64,000 bases of DNA from Lentisphaeraceae bacterium (GTDB lineage Bacteria; Verrucomicrobiota; Lentisphaeria; Lentisphaerales; Lentisphaeraceae). Positions within the stretch are counted from its first letter, which is position 1. The number at the start of each line of letters is the position of its first letter. The notes under the pieces are model-generated. The model was not told where the DNA came from. It saw nothing but the letters and a program-made list of their open reading frames with translations, and ran no database searches. The position numbers and the translations under genes were made by a program. The stretch lies in contig JAJPOQ010000013.1 of assembly GCA_021232515.1 (NCBI GenBank), forward strand, positions 1 through 64,000, read 5' to 3'. This document shows positions 57,483-64,000 of the stretch, piece by piece.

Positions 57483-57727
57483 GACTTATCACCTGATTTT
57501 TCCGGTTTCAACAAATTTGCTGACGGCACTTTTGCCGTTTTTGGACTATCTAATGTATTCTGGCAGTTCTTAAAGTCAATTACATTTCATGTATAATTAG
57601 CTGTAAACCTCTAGAAAATTCCTTACTTAAAAATATTTAATCATGTCGTTTTCGACATCTTAACAAAAATTCTTGGTTGACATTTTAAAGTCATCCAGTA
57701 ATCATCTTGTCCAACAAGAGAAAGAAA

Positions 57728-58963
57728 ATGTTGCTAAAAATCATTACGATCTTCATAATTGCCGTCATTTTTGGCAAATTAGCAGAAAAGCTAAAGCTCC
57801 CTAAACTATTGGGCTATATGCTGGCGGGAATCGTCTTCTCGCCTCACACTCAAGAACTGCTACGCTTACCTTTAGAGCTTTCTTTTACCAAAACAGAGTT
57901 AGTCAAATCAACACCTGTACGCCTATTAGCCTTATTTATAATATTGTTTAGAGCAGGACTTGGTTTGGACAAAGCTGGACTTATCCAAAATGGTAAAGCT
58001 GCAGCAAGGCTCGCAATATTGCCTTGCCTTTGTGAAGCTACTGTCATCGCCCTATTCTCTCACTACTTTCTTGGATTCCTTTGGCCTGAAAGTTTCTTAC
58101 TCGCATTTGTTATCTCTGCTGTTTCCCCTGCAGTGATAGTCCCAATGATGTTAGAACTAAAAGAAAAGAGAATTGGTACTGATAAAAAAATCCCTACACT
58201 CATACTGGCTAGTGCTTCGATAGACGACATAGTCGCTATAACGGGTTTTGGAGCTTGTCTGTCGATACTCTCAGTTAATATGCAAGAAAGCTGGCTTGTG
58301 GGACTTATCTTTTTGCCATTTTCAATTTTAACTGGTTTCGTTTCTGGAGTCCTCATCGTCCGACCACTGAAGTCGACACTTGCAGCAACAACTACTCCAG
58401 CATTTTTGAAGGTCATTCTTCTTTTAGCCATCGCCCATTTATTTAAAGAAATAGAAGAGACTAACATCATTCCATTTTCTCATTTAGTTGCAATCATGAG
58501 TTTTGGTTTCGCTATACGTGAAACTCTTCTAACAAAAGCTGAGCCTATTTCAAAAAGCTTTTATCAAATCTGGCAAATAGCCGAAGTCGTTTTGTTTGTG
58601 ATTATTGGTGCCATGGTCGATCTCAACTTGGCGATGGATATGGGACTCACCGGCTGCTTCATTCTCTTTATCGGACTTTGTGCAAGATCCGTAGCAAGCT
58701 ACTTATCGCTCAGTGGCACTAATCTAAATTCTTCTGAAAAGTTATTTTGCACACTCGCCTATTGGCCTAAAGCTACAGTACAAGCAACTATTGGTGGACT
58801 GGCGCTCTCACTTTTTTACGAAGGCTCGATCAAACTTTACAATGGAGCTGAAATGGGAGAGTTCATACTAACAATGGCAGCCTCAAGCATACTTATAACA
58901 GCTCCTATTGGTGCCATCGCTATACGTTTATCATCTGAAAGGTTACTCAGTAAAGAGCCCTAG
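57728..58963 (+). CDS. Cation/proton antiporter (CPA, Na+/H+ exchanger family)
   Basis: A 411-residue polytopic protein has about 12 membrane segments. The N-terminus (LAEKLKLPKLLGYMLAGIVF) and the ASIDDIVAITGFG block, with the Asp pair typical of transport, identify a CPA1/CPA2 antiporter. Ion specificity is not evident. No regulatory RCK/TrkA-N domain is fused. I start at the ATG at 57728; an in-frame TTG at 57707 could add seven residues. The gene ends four bases into the convergent pspF gene. Confidence 0.85.
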   Translation: MLLKIITIFIIAVIFGKLAEKLKLPKLLGYMLAGIVFSPHTQELLRLPLELSFTKTELVKSTPVRLLALFIILFRAGLGLDKAGLIQNGKAAARLAILPCLCEATVIALFSHYFLGFLWPESFLLAFVISAVSPAVIVPMMLELKEKRIGTDKKIPTLILASASIDDIVAITGFGACLSILSVNMQESWLVGLIFLPFSILTGFVSGVLIVRPLKSTLAATTTPAFLKVILLLAIAHLFKEIEETNIIPFSHLVAIMSFGFAIRETLLTKAEPISKSFYQIWQIAEVVLFVIIGAMVDLNLAMDMGLTGCFILFIGLCARSVASYLSLSGTNLNSSEKLFCTLAYWPKATVQATIGGLALSLFYEGSIKLYNGAEMGEFILTMAASSILITAPIGAIAIRLSSERLLSKEP

Positions 58964-59889
58964 CTTTCGCGATATTTCCTATAAAAATGGCGATACTGAT
59001 CATAGGTCATTTCCAAGGCTTCAGCAGCTTGTTTTTGATTTCCTCTTGCTGAGTCCAAGGCTTCAAAAATGAGCTTCTTTTTAAACTGATCGACCTTTTC
59101 ATCGAAAGAATCACCAGTTATAGCAAAGGTTGTCCCGCCTATTTCACGCGGTAAGCTGTCAGGCAAGATTACATTTTCTTCTGCATAGAGATAAACACGC
59201 TCAACAACATTCTTTAACTCTCGAATATTTCCTGGCCAGTGATAATCCATCATTTGCTCAACAGTTTCTCTTTTAAATGTACGAGGAACTATATTGGGAA
59301 TTTCTAAATGAAGCTCTCTGACAAAGTGTACGATAAGGTGAGGTACATCTTCTCTTCTCTGGCGTAGTGGTGGAATCTGTATTTCAGCAAATGTTAATCT
59401 ATCGTAGAGATCTCGGCGAAATAAGTCTTCTTCCATCATCTCTTCAAGGTCTGCATTTGTTGCAGAAACAATTCTTACATCTGCATCGATAGTTTCCGTA
59501 CCACTCAAACGTTCAAACTTCTGATACTCTACGACTCGAAGAATCCTTTCTTGGAAACTTGAGGACATATTGCCTATTTCGTCCATAAAAAGAGTTCCAC
59601 CTGAAGCCTGCTCCAATCGGCCTATTTTCCGACTATCCGCTCCAGTGAATGCACCTTTTTCATGACCATAAATTTCTGAATTCAGTAATTCATCATTGAA
59701 GGCAGCACAATTAATCGCTACAAAATTCTTATCTGCTCGAGGACTGGCTTTATGGATATAGTCAGCCATAAGCTCTTTACCTGTTCCTCTTTCTCCACGA
59801 ATCATTACAGGTCGAGGAATTTTTGCTATCTGAGCAGCTTTCGCTGTCAAATTCTTCATTACATTACTTCTGGCAATGCCCTTAAACAT
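58960..59889 (-). CDS. pspF: Phage-shock operon activator PspF-like
   Basis: A 309-residue sigma54 activator lacks a receiver domain and begins directly with the AAA+ module (MFKGIARSNVMKNL), as PspF does. Walker A is RGERGTGKE, the contact loop is GAFTGA, Walker B is GGTLFMDEIGN, and a Fis-type helix-turn-helix ends the protein (NQKQAAEALEMTYDQYRHF). Divergent pspA makes the assignment firm. The start at 59889 has GGAG six bases before; an ATG at 59901 is the alternative. Activity in PspF is normally held back by PspA binding. Confidence 0.9.
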   Translation of the reverse strand: MFKGIARSNVMKNLTAKAAQIAKIPRPVMIRGERGTGKELMADYIHKASPRADKNFVAINCAAFNDELLNSEIYGHEKGAFTGADSRKIGRLEQASGGTLFMDEIGNMSSSFQERILRVVEYQKFERLSGTETIDADVRIVSATNADLEEMMEEDLFRRDLYDRLTFAEIQIPPLRQRREDVPHLIVHFVRELHLEIPNIVPRTFKRETVEQMMDYHWPGNIRELKNVVERVYLYAEENVILPDSLPREIGGTTFAITGDSFDEKVDQFKKKLIFEALDSARGNQKQAAEALEMTYDQYRHFYRKYRES

Positions 59890-59903
59890 CAAAATCTCCA
59901 TGT

Positions 59904-59950
59904 ATGGTGTTTTTCACCAATAAAATAACACTAGTGGTGTAAACCACCTT
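59904..59950. promoter_or_regulatory. Paired GGTGT-N4-CACC elements between pspF and pspA
   Basis: Two direct copies of GGTGTNNNNCACC occur at 59906-59918 and 59936-59948, exactly 30 bases apart (about three helical turns). The first is next to the pspF ribosome site. Placement suits enhancer/autoregulatory PspF sites. I saw no canonical GG-N10-GC sigma54 promoter between them and pspA. Confidence 0.55.
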
Positions 59951-60096
59951 TTCAAGAGAAGAATAAAACTTACCCAATTCACAACAAATAATCTATAAAC
60001 ACCTTATAAAAAGTAACTTATACCTCATAAAAAGAATCTTTCATTCAACCTGCTATAAACTAACCATAAAACAATCAATTCAAAAAGGAGAAGGCA

Positions 60097-60795
60097 ATGG
60101 GTATTTTCAAAAGACTAAAAGACATGATCACAGCTAATCTTAACGATATGCTAGACAAAATCGAAGAACCAGAACATGCGATCGATCAAATGATCAAAGA
60201 GATGGAAGAATCTATTTTAGAGCTTCGCAAACAAACTGCTTCGTCTATAGCATCTTCAAAGATCAATACGAAAAAGCTTGATGAAACAAAGTTAGAAGTT
60301 AAGAAATGGCAAAAAAATGCCGAGCTCGCTATTGTTGACGGTCAAGATGAATTAGCTAAGAAAGCTCTATTGAAAAAGAACGAACTTGAAGCTGTCGTAC
60401 TACAGCACGAAACACAACTTGCTGAAGAAGAAGCGCTAATAGAAAGAATGAAAAGTGATCTTCATAAAGTCGAAGATAAAGTTCAAGAAGCTCGCCGAAA
60501 AAGAGAAGTTTTGCTTATGAAGAAAAGAGCTGCTGATAGTAAAAAGAAAATGCTAGAAAGTAGCGAAAAAGCTCAAGCTGCATTCGATGGTTCTTCAAGT
60601 AGCATCATCAATGGATTCGACAGCTTTTCTAAGTATGAAGAGAAAATTGAAAGAGAACTTGCCGAGCTTGAAGCTAGAGAAGAGCTAAAACCAGGTAAGC
60701 AATATACAAGCTTAGAAGCTCAATTTGAGCATCTTCAAGGTAACGACGATGTCGATGACGAGTTAGCTGCTCTTAAGAAAAAGCTTAAGAAATAG
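60097..60795 (+). CDS. pspA: Phage shock protein A
   Basis: PspA (232 residues) is a coiled-coil, ESCRT-III-related protein that stabilises the inner membrane and inhibits PspF. The MGIFKRLKDMITANLNDMLDK start is a membrane-binding amphipathic helix, and the rest is almost all charged coiled coil (e.g. EEALIERMKSDLHKVEDKV). A ribosome site AAAGGAGAAGG precedes it. The divergent pspF gene supports function. No pspB or pspC genes follow; an intrinsic terminator does. Confidence 0.92.
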   Translation: MGIFKRLKDMITANLNDMLDKIEEPEHAIDQMIKEMEESILELRKQTASSIASSKINTKKLDETKLEVKKWQKNAELAIVDGQDELAKKALLKKNELEAVVLQHETQLAEEEALIERMKSDLHKVEDKVQEARRKREVLLMKKRAADSKKKMLESSEKAQAAFDGSSSSIINGFDSFSKYEEKIERELAELEAREELKPGKQYTSLEAQFEHLQGNDDVDDELAALKKKLKK

Positions 60796-60806
60796 TCTAA
60801 AGAATT

Positions 60807-60837
60807 GCCCGCAAAGTTTCTTTACGGGCTTTTTTAC
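60807..60837 (+). terminator. Intrinsic terminator of pspA
   Basis: GCCCG/CGGGC stem extended by AAAG/CTTT (one mismatch), 3-base loop, followed by TTTTTT. Confidence 0.88.
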
Positions 60838-60878
60838 ATCTAAATTAGATGTAAATCATATAAGAAAAAAGGATCCCT

Positions 60879-61643
60879 ATGTGCCAGTTACTTGGAATGA
60901 ACTGCAATGTACCAACAGATATCTGCTTTTCATTTGAAGGTTTTTGTGAAAGAGGTGGCGCCACCGGCACACACGAAGACGGCTGGGGAATCGCATTCTT
61001 TGAAGGTAAAGCTTGCCGAGTTTTTGTCGATACACAACCATCGGCTAACTCCCCCATAGCTGAACTGGTTAAAAACTACCCGATAAAGTCACTCAATACT
61101 ATTGCTCACATTCGCAAGGCAACTATCGGTGCTATTGAACTAAGCAATACCCAACCATATAGACGAGAAGCTTGGGGACTTGAGTGGATCTTTGCACACA
61201 ACGGTGACCTTTGGAACTTCAATCCGACAATCAATGGTGCTTACCAACCAGTTGGTACAAGCGACAGTGAACGAGCTTTTTGCACAATGCTAAATTCACT
61301 CAAAAAGAAATACCCAGACTGCCCTCCTCCTCTGCATATTTTTCAAAAAGAATTAGAAGAGATCTGTAACCCTATCGCAGAATACGGAACTTTAAATTTT
61401 CTACTTTCAAATGGTCAGGTGCTATTTGCCAGATGTTCGACAGAGCTTTACTACATAGTCCGCGAAGCTCCGTTCGATAAAGCTCATCTGAAAGACAAAG
61501 ACATATCAATAGATTTTTCTCAGCATACAACTGAAAATGATAGAGTTGCAGTTATAGCGACGGAACCGCTAACAGACAATGAGCATTGGACCAAATTTGA
61601 AGCGGGTCAGCTGATCACTTTCAAAAATGGCCAAGTACTATAA
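60879..61643 (+). CDS. Class II glutamine amidotransferase (YafJ-like)
   Basis: A 254-residue Ntn-type glutaminase. The nucleophile would be Cys2 after Met removal (MCQLLGMNCN), with RGGATGTHEDGWGIAFF and the oxyanion/Arg block HIRKATIGAIELSNTQPY, WIFAHNGDLWNF. This fits stand-alone YafJ/YkuJ-type amidotransferases, whose acceptor is unknown; no synthetase domain is fused. The gene converges with the glycosyltransferase two bases away and has AAAAAAGGA upstream as a ribosome site. Confidence 0.88.
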   Translation: MCQLLGMNCNVPTDICFSFEGFCERGGATGTHEDGWGIAFFEGKACRVFVDTQPSANSPIAELVKNYPIKSLNTIAHIRKATIGAIELSNTQPYRREAWGLEWIFAHNGDLWNFNPTINGAYQPVGTSDSERAFCTMLNSLKKKYPDCPPPLHIFQKELEEICNPIAEYGTLNFLLSNGQVLFARCSTELYYIVREAPFDKAHLKDKDISIDFSQHTTENDRVAVIATEPLTDNEHWTKFEAGQLITFKNGQVL

Positions 61644-61645
61644 AG

Positions 61646-62851
61646 CTACTTAGAATACTCTTTGTATAAATCTACAATTTGCTCTGCTATGGCTGTCCAA
61701 CTGAATTTATCTTGAGCTCTTTTACGACCATTTGACGCCATAGTATTTCGAAGGTCTTCATCGGCCATCAAGCGATTGACGCCAGCAGCAAGATCTTTAG
61801 AGAATTGCTCTGGATTAACAGGTTCATATGGTGCCTCATGTAACTGTTCAACAGGGATAAGAAGACCTGTTTCTTCAGGAACAACCACTTCTTTTATGCC
61901 GCCAACAGCACTTGCGACAACAGCAGTCTCACAAGACATAGCTTCAAGGTTAATTATACCAAATGGCTCATAAATAGACGGACAACAGAAAACTTCTGCA
62001 TGAGAGTAAAGCTCAATTGCGCCCTCTTTAGTTATCATATCATCTATCCAGATAACACCGTCGCGTTCTTTCTGAACTTCATTTACAGCATCATGCATTT
62101 CATCTGCTATCTCTGGAGTGTCTGGTGCACCTGCGCAAAGAACAACCTGAAAACCAGGATCCATATGCTTGATCGCATTTACAAGATGGATGATACCTTT
62201 TTGGCGAGTGATACGACCAACAAAAAGTACAACTGGTTGATCTGGATCAACACCATAATCAAGAAGAGTTTGTTTATCTGAAGTCTTAGAATACTGATCA
62301 GTATCTATACCATTGTAAACAACTTTGAGATTTTCCTCTTTAACATCGAATAAACCGCGAACATCTTCAGCTGTTTCTTCCGATACAGCGATAACACAAT
62401 CTGCCATCTCCATCGCAGTTTTCTCAACCCATGAAGACATGTCGTAGCCACCACCAAGTTGTTCTCTCTTCCAAGGGCGAAGTGGTTCTAAACTATGAAC
62501 AGTAACAAAAAGAGGTTTTCCATAAAGGATTTTGGCAAGGATACCGCCAAAGTGTGAGTACCAAGTATGACAATGAACTACATCTGCATCGATTGGATCC
62601 ATATTAAAAGACAAACATTGACCAAGAGTCTTCATCAAACCCTGTAAGTTTTTAGGACAAGCGTCTGACACAAAATTTTGTAGGTCGTGACCTTTAACCG
62701 AAGTGTGTTCATCTTTAGAGTCTTGATCACCAAAACAACGAACTTCTGTTTCTATCAGTTTAGATAACTCTCTAGTTAGGTACTCTACATGAACTCCAGC
62801 ACCGCCATAAACATGCGGTGGAAACTCATTCGTCAATAAAAGGCTTTTCAC
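61646..62851 (-). CDS. GT4 glycosyltransferase, actinobacterial-type glycogen/maltosyl synthase-like
   Basis: A 401-residue retaining glycosyltransferase (GT-B fold). The N-terminus LLTNEFPPHVYGGAGVHVEYLTREL resembles the short GlgA/GlgM-type enzymes of Actinobacteria, which use NDP-glucose to make glycogen or maltose 1-phosphate. The C-terminal half has FVGRITRQKGI and the E-x7-E motif EPFGIINLEAM. Donor and product are not certain. It starts with GTG overlapping the recX stop (TAGTG). No other glycogen gene is in the window. Confidence 0.82.
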   Translation of the reverse strand: MKSLLLTNEFPPHVYGGAGVHVEYLTRELSKLIETEVRCFGDQDSKDEHTSVKGHDLQNFVSDACPKNLQGLMKTLGQCLSFNMDPIDADVVHCHTWYSHFGGILAKILYGKPLFVTVHSLEPLRPWKREQLGGGYDMSSWVEKTAMEMADCVIAVSEETAEDVRGLFDVKEENLKVVYNGIDTDQYSKTSDKQTLLDYGVDPDQPVVLFVGRITRQKGIIHLVNAIKHMDPGFQVVLCAGAPDTPEIADEMHDAVNEVQKERDGVIWIDDMITKEGAIELYSHAEVFCCPSIYEPFGIINLEAMSCETAVVASAVGGIKEVVVPEETGLLIPVEQLHEAPYEPVNPEQFSKDLAAGVNRLMADEDLRNTMASNGRKRAQDKFSWTAIAEQIVDLYKEYSK

Positions 62852-63504
62852 TAATCAAAATCTCCTGTTTGTCTCGAAACTTCAGCAACAACTCTTCCTA
62901 TAAGTGCTGAAGAAAATCCCCTCGACATTAAAAATCTGTATAATCGAGCTTTTCTCTTCTGTAGTTCAAGATTGCTTTTATAAGTTCTCCACTTTTTTAA
63001 AGCTAGCTCTAAAATCTTCTCATATTCATCTTCTGGATCAAGTGCAGTTTCTTGCATGACTTGATCAATTATTTCTTTAGAAATTCTTTTTTGGTATAAA
63101 CGGGTACGGATCTTTGCCGGTCCATCTTGTTTTCTCAGTCTCAAACTATCGTCAACGAATAAACGTGCAAACTCAAGATCGTTTAAAAAACCTTGCTCTT
63201 CGGCGTTATCTAAAAGTGAATCGATGAGCTCTAAACTGAAATCCTGATTGCGACGAAGCTTATCTCTTAATTCTCGTTTCCCATGCGGCCGCCTAGATAA
63301 GAGGTCTAACATCTTTTTTCGGCACTTATCTACATGAATCATAGAATTGAGCTGAATCCACTGAGACTGATCCAGTTCCATTTCTGAGCGAAGATCCATT
63401 TCAAACGCAATATTCTGAGTAACATTCAACTTGGATTTGTCATCAAACAACAATTCCACCTTACCATCGGCCTTATATGAGATCCTTTTGATAAGATAAG
63501 ACAT
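62851..63504 (-). CDS. recX: Regulatory protein RecX
   Basis: RecX binds RecA filaments and limits their activity. The 217-residue protein is three tandem three-helix repeats: LLSRRPHGKRELRDKLRR, DDSLRLRKQDGPAKIRTRLYQK, and ALKKWRTYKS...FLMSRGFSSALIGRVV. The N-terminal 60 residues are a beta-rich extension (SYLIKRISYKADGKVEL), seen in some longer RecX proteins. recA is not adjacent; the gene instead lies between panC and a glycosyltransferase, coupled to both by short junctions. Confidence 0.88.
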   Translation of the reverse strand: MSYLIKRISYKADGKVELLFDDKSKLNVTQNIAFEMDLRSEMELDQSQWIQLNSMIHVDKCRKKMLDLLSRRPHGKRELRDKLRRNQDFSLELIDSLLDNAEEQGFLNDLEFARLFVDDSLRLRKQDGPAKIRTRLYQKRISKEIIDQVMQETALDPEDEYEKILELALKKWRTYKSNLELQKRKARLYRFLMSRGFSSALIGRVVAEVSRQTGDFD

Positions 63505-63508
63505 AAGC

Positions 63509-64000
63509 TTATAAGAGTTGAATATTGTCTAACAAACGTGCGGGACCAAAGTGAGCTGCGACAAGACAACGAACTGAGCCTTGAGCTACATCGATCTTCT
63601 CAAGTGAGTCTGCATTGACTGTTTCTATATAGTCTACGTTTCCACCGACGGACGAAATTTCATCCGTTAAAAACTGGCGAATAGCCTTCAAATCTGAATT
63701 TTCTTCAACTCGTGAAGCTGCTTCTTTGAGACTTTTATATATGATCAGAGAATCTTTTCTTTCTTGCTCAGACAAATAACGATTCCTTGAGCTCATCGCC
63801 AAACCTGAACTTTCACGAAAGATAGGACCTGGAAGGATCTGTATTGGAAAATTTAAATCACGCGTTATGCGCCGTAAAACCTGTAACTGCTGATAATCTT
63901 TTTCACCAAATACTGCAACATCTGGTAACACCGCATTATAAAGTTTAGTCACAATAGTCGTTACGCCACGAAAATGTGTAGGCCTTGATCCTCCACAAAA
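63509..64000 (-). CDS. panC: Pantothenate synthetase, C-terminal part (runs off window)
   Basis: PanC joins pantoate and beta-alanine with ATP to make pantothenate. The frame stays open to base 64000, so the N-terminal half with the HIGH-like motif is outside. The visible 163 residues include CGGSRPTHFRGVTTIV, which matches the family's FRPGHFxGVxTVVxKLFN, then KLYNAVLPDVAVFGEKDYQQL and the RESSGLAMSSRNRYL ATP-binding block. recX follows after four bases on the same strand. Confidence 0.93.
   Translation of the reverse strand, partial: FCGGSRPTHFRGVTTIVTKLYNAVLPDVAVFGEKDYQQLQVLRRITRDLNFPIQILPGPIFRESSGLAMSSRNRYLSEQERKDSLIIYKSLKEAASRVEENSDLKAIRQFLTDEISSVGGNVDYIETVNADSLEKIDVAQGSVRCLVAAHFGPARLLDNIQLL

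Noticed and set aside
59951-60096. Sigma54 promoter for pspA
   Set aside because: No GG-N10-GC pair is present on the plus strand in this AT-rich stretch before the ribosome site.

Overview
The window looks like chromosomal DNA of a marine, Lentisphaera-like bacterium (phylum Lentisphaerota, PVC superphylum). This is inferred from gene content, not proven. The supporting genes are a DUF1549/DUF1553 planctomycete-type cytochrome protein next to a DUF1501 protein, short prepilin-like proteins of the type common in this group, a secreted S1 sulfatase, and a 1521-residue PVC-type CxxCH protein. Base composition is AT-leaning. Most genes carry ordinary Shine-Dalgarno sites, and there are many simple intrinsic terminators.

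Layout. 1-872 is an accessory left edge: the 3' end of an ISL3-type transposase with a likely terminal inverted repeat, a 45-codon ORF with a strong ribosome site, and non-coding or decayed sequence. 873-3084 holds an orphan sensor kinase, a dual-specificity-type phosphatase and tRNA-Trp(CCA). 3090-8129 is a leftward four-gene unit (DUF1549/1553 cytochrome, DUF1501, two paralogous pseudopilins). 8342-15514 has a sulfatase, the cysDN ATP sulfurylase pair and two different nucleotide-sugar dehydrogenases. 15592-19575 is the arginine operon argCBDF. 19717-24137 has rplM-rpsI, recJ-rnc, an anchored protein of unknown function and a small lipoprotein. 24301-29415 runs rightward: tyrA, dxs, a membrane protein with an HExxH motif, and lnt. 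29431-31959 is a sugar 3-epimerase plus MFS transporter. 32368-44184 runs rightward: gpmI, an NtrB/NtrC-like pair, coaD, yceD-rpmF-plsX-fabH-fabG-acpP-fabF (no fabD), a small lipoprotein, ybeY and a CorC/HlyC-type CBS protein. 44181-50160 runs leftward: a secreted unknown, a MEKHLA-domain protein and the giant CxxCH protein. 50441-56426 has a class III alcohol dehydrogenase, the SAM-cycle operon metK-adenosine kinase-ahcY and a DapA-family aldolase. 56562-60795 has a LamG-like secreted protein, a cation/proton antiporter and the divergent pspF/pspA pair. 60879-64000 has a class II glutamine amidotransferase, a GT4 glycosyltransferase, recX and the 3' part of panC.

Most of the window is housekeeping metabolism in compact, translationally coupled operons (ATGA, TAATG or TAGTG junctions). 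Polysaccharide turnover themes recur: sulfatase, uronate-sugar synthesis, sugar epimerase and surface cytochromes. I found no CRISPR array, prophage or clearly new defence system. The most unusual signals are: a natural GAFTNA variant in the sigma54-contact loop of the NtrC-like regulator; two GGTGT-N4-CACC elements exactly 30 bp apart between pspF and pspA; a hairpin lying between the ribosome site and start of ybeY; a terminator embedded in the end of the convergent lnt gene; and an uncharacterised HExxH membrane protein between dxs and lnt.
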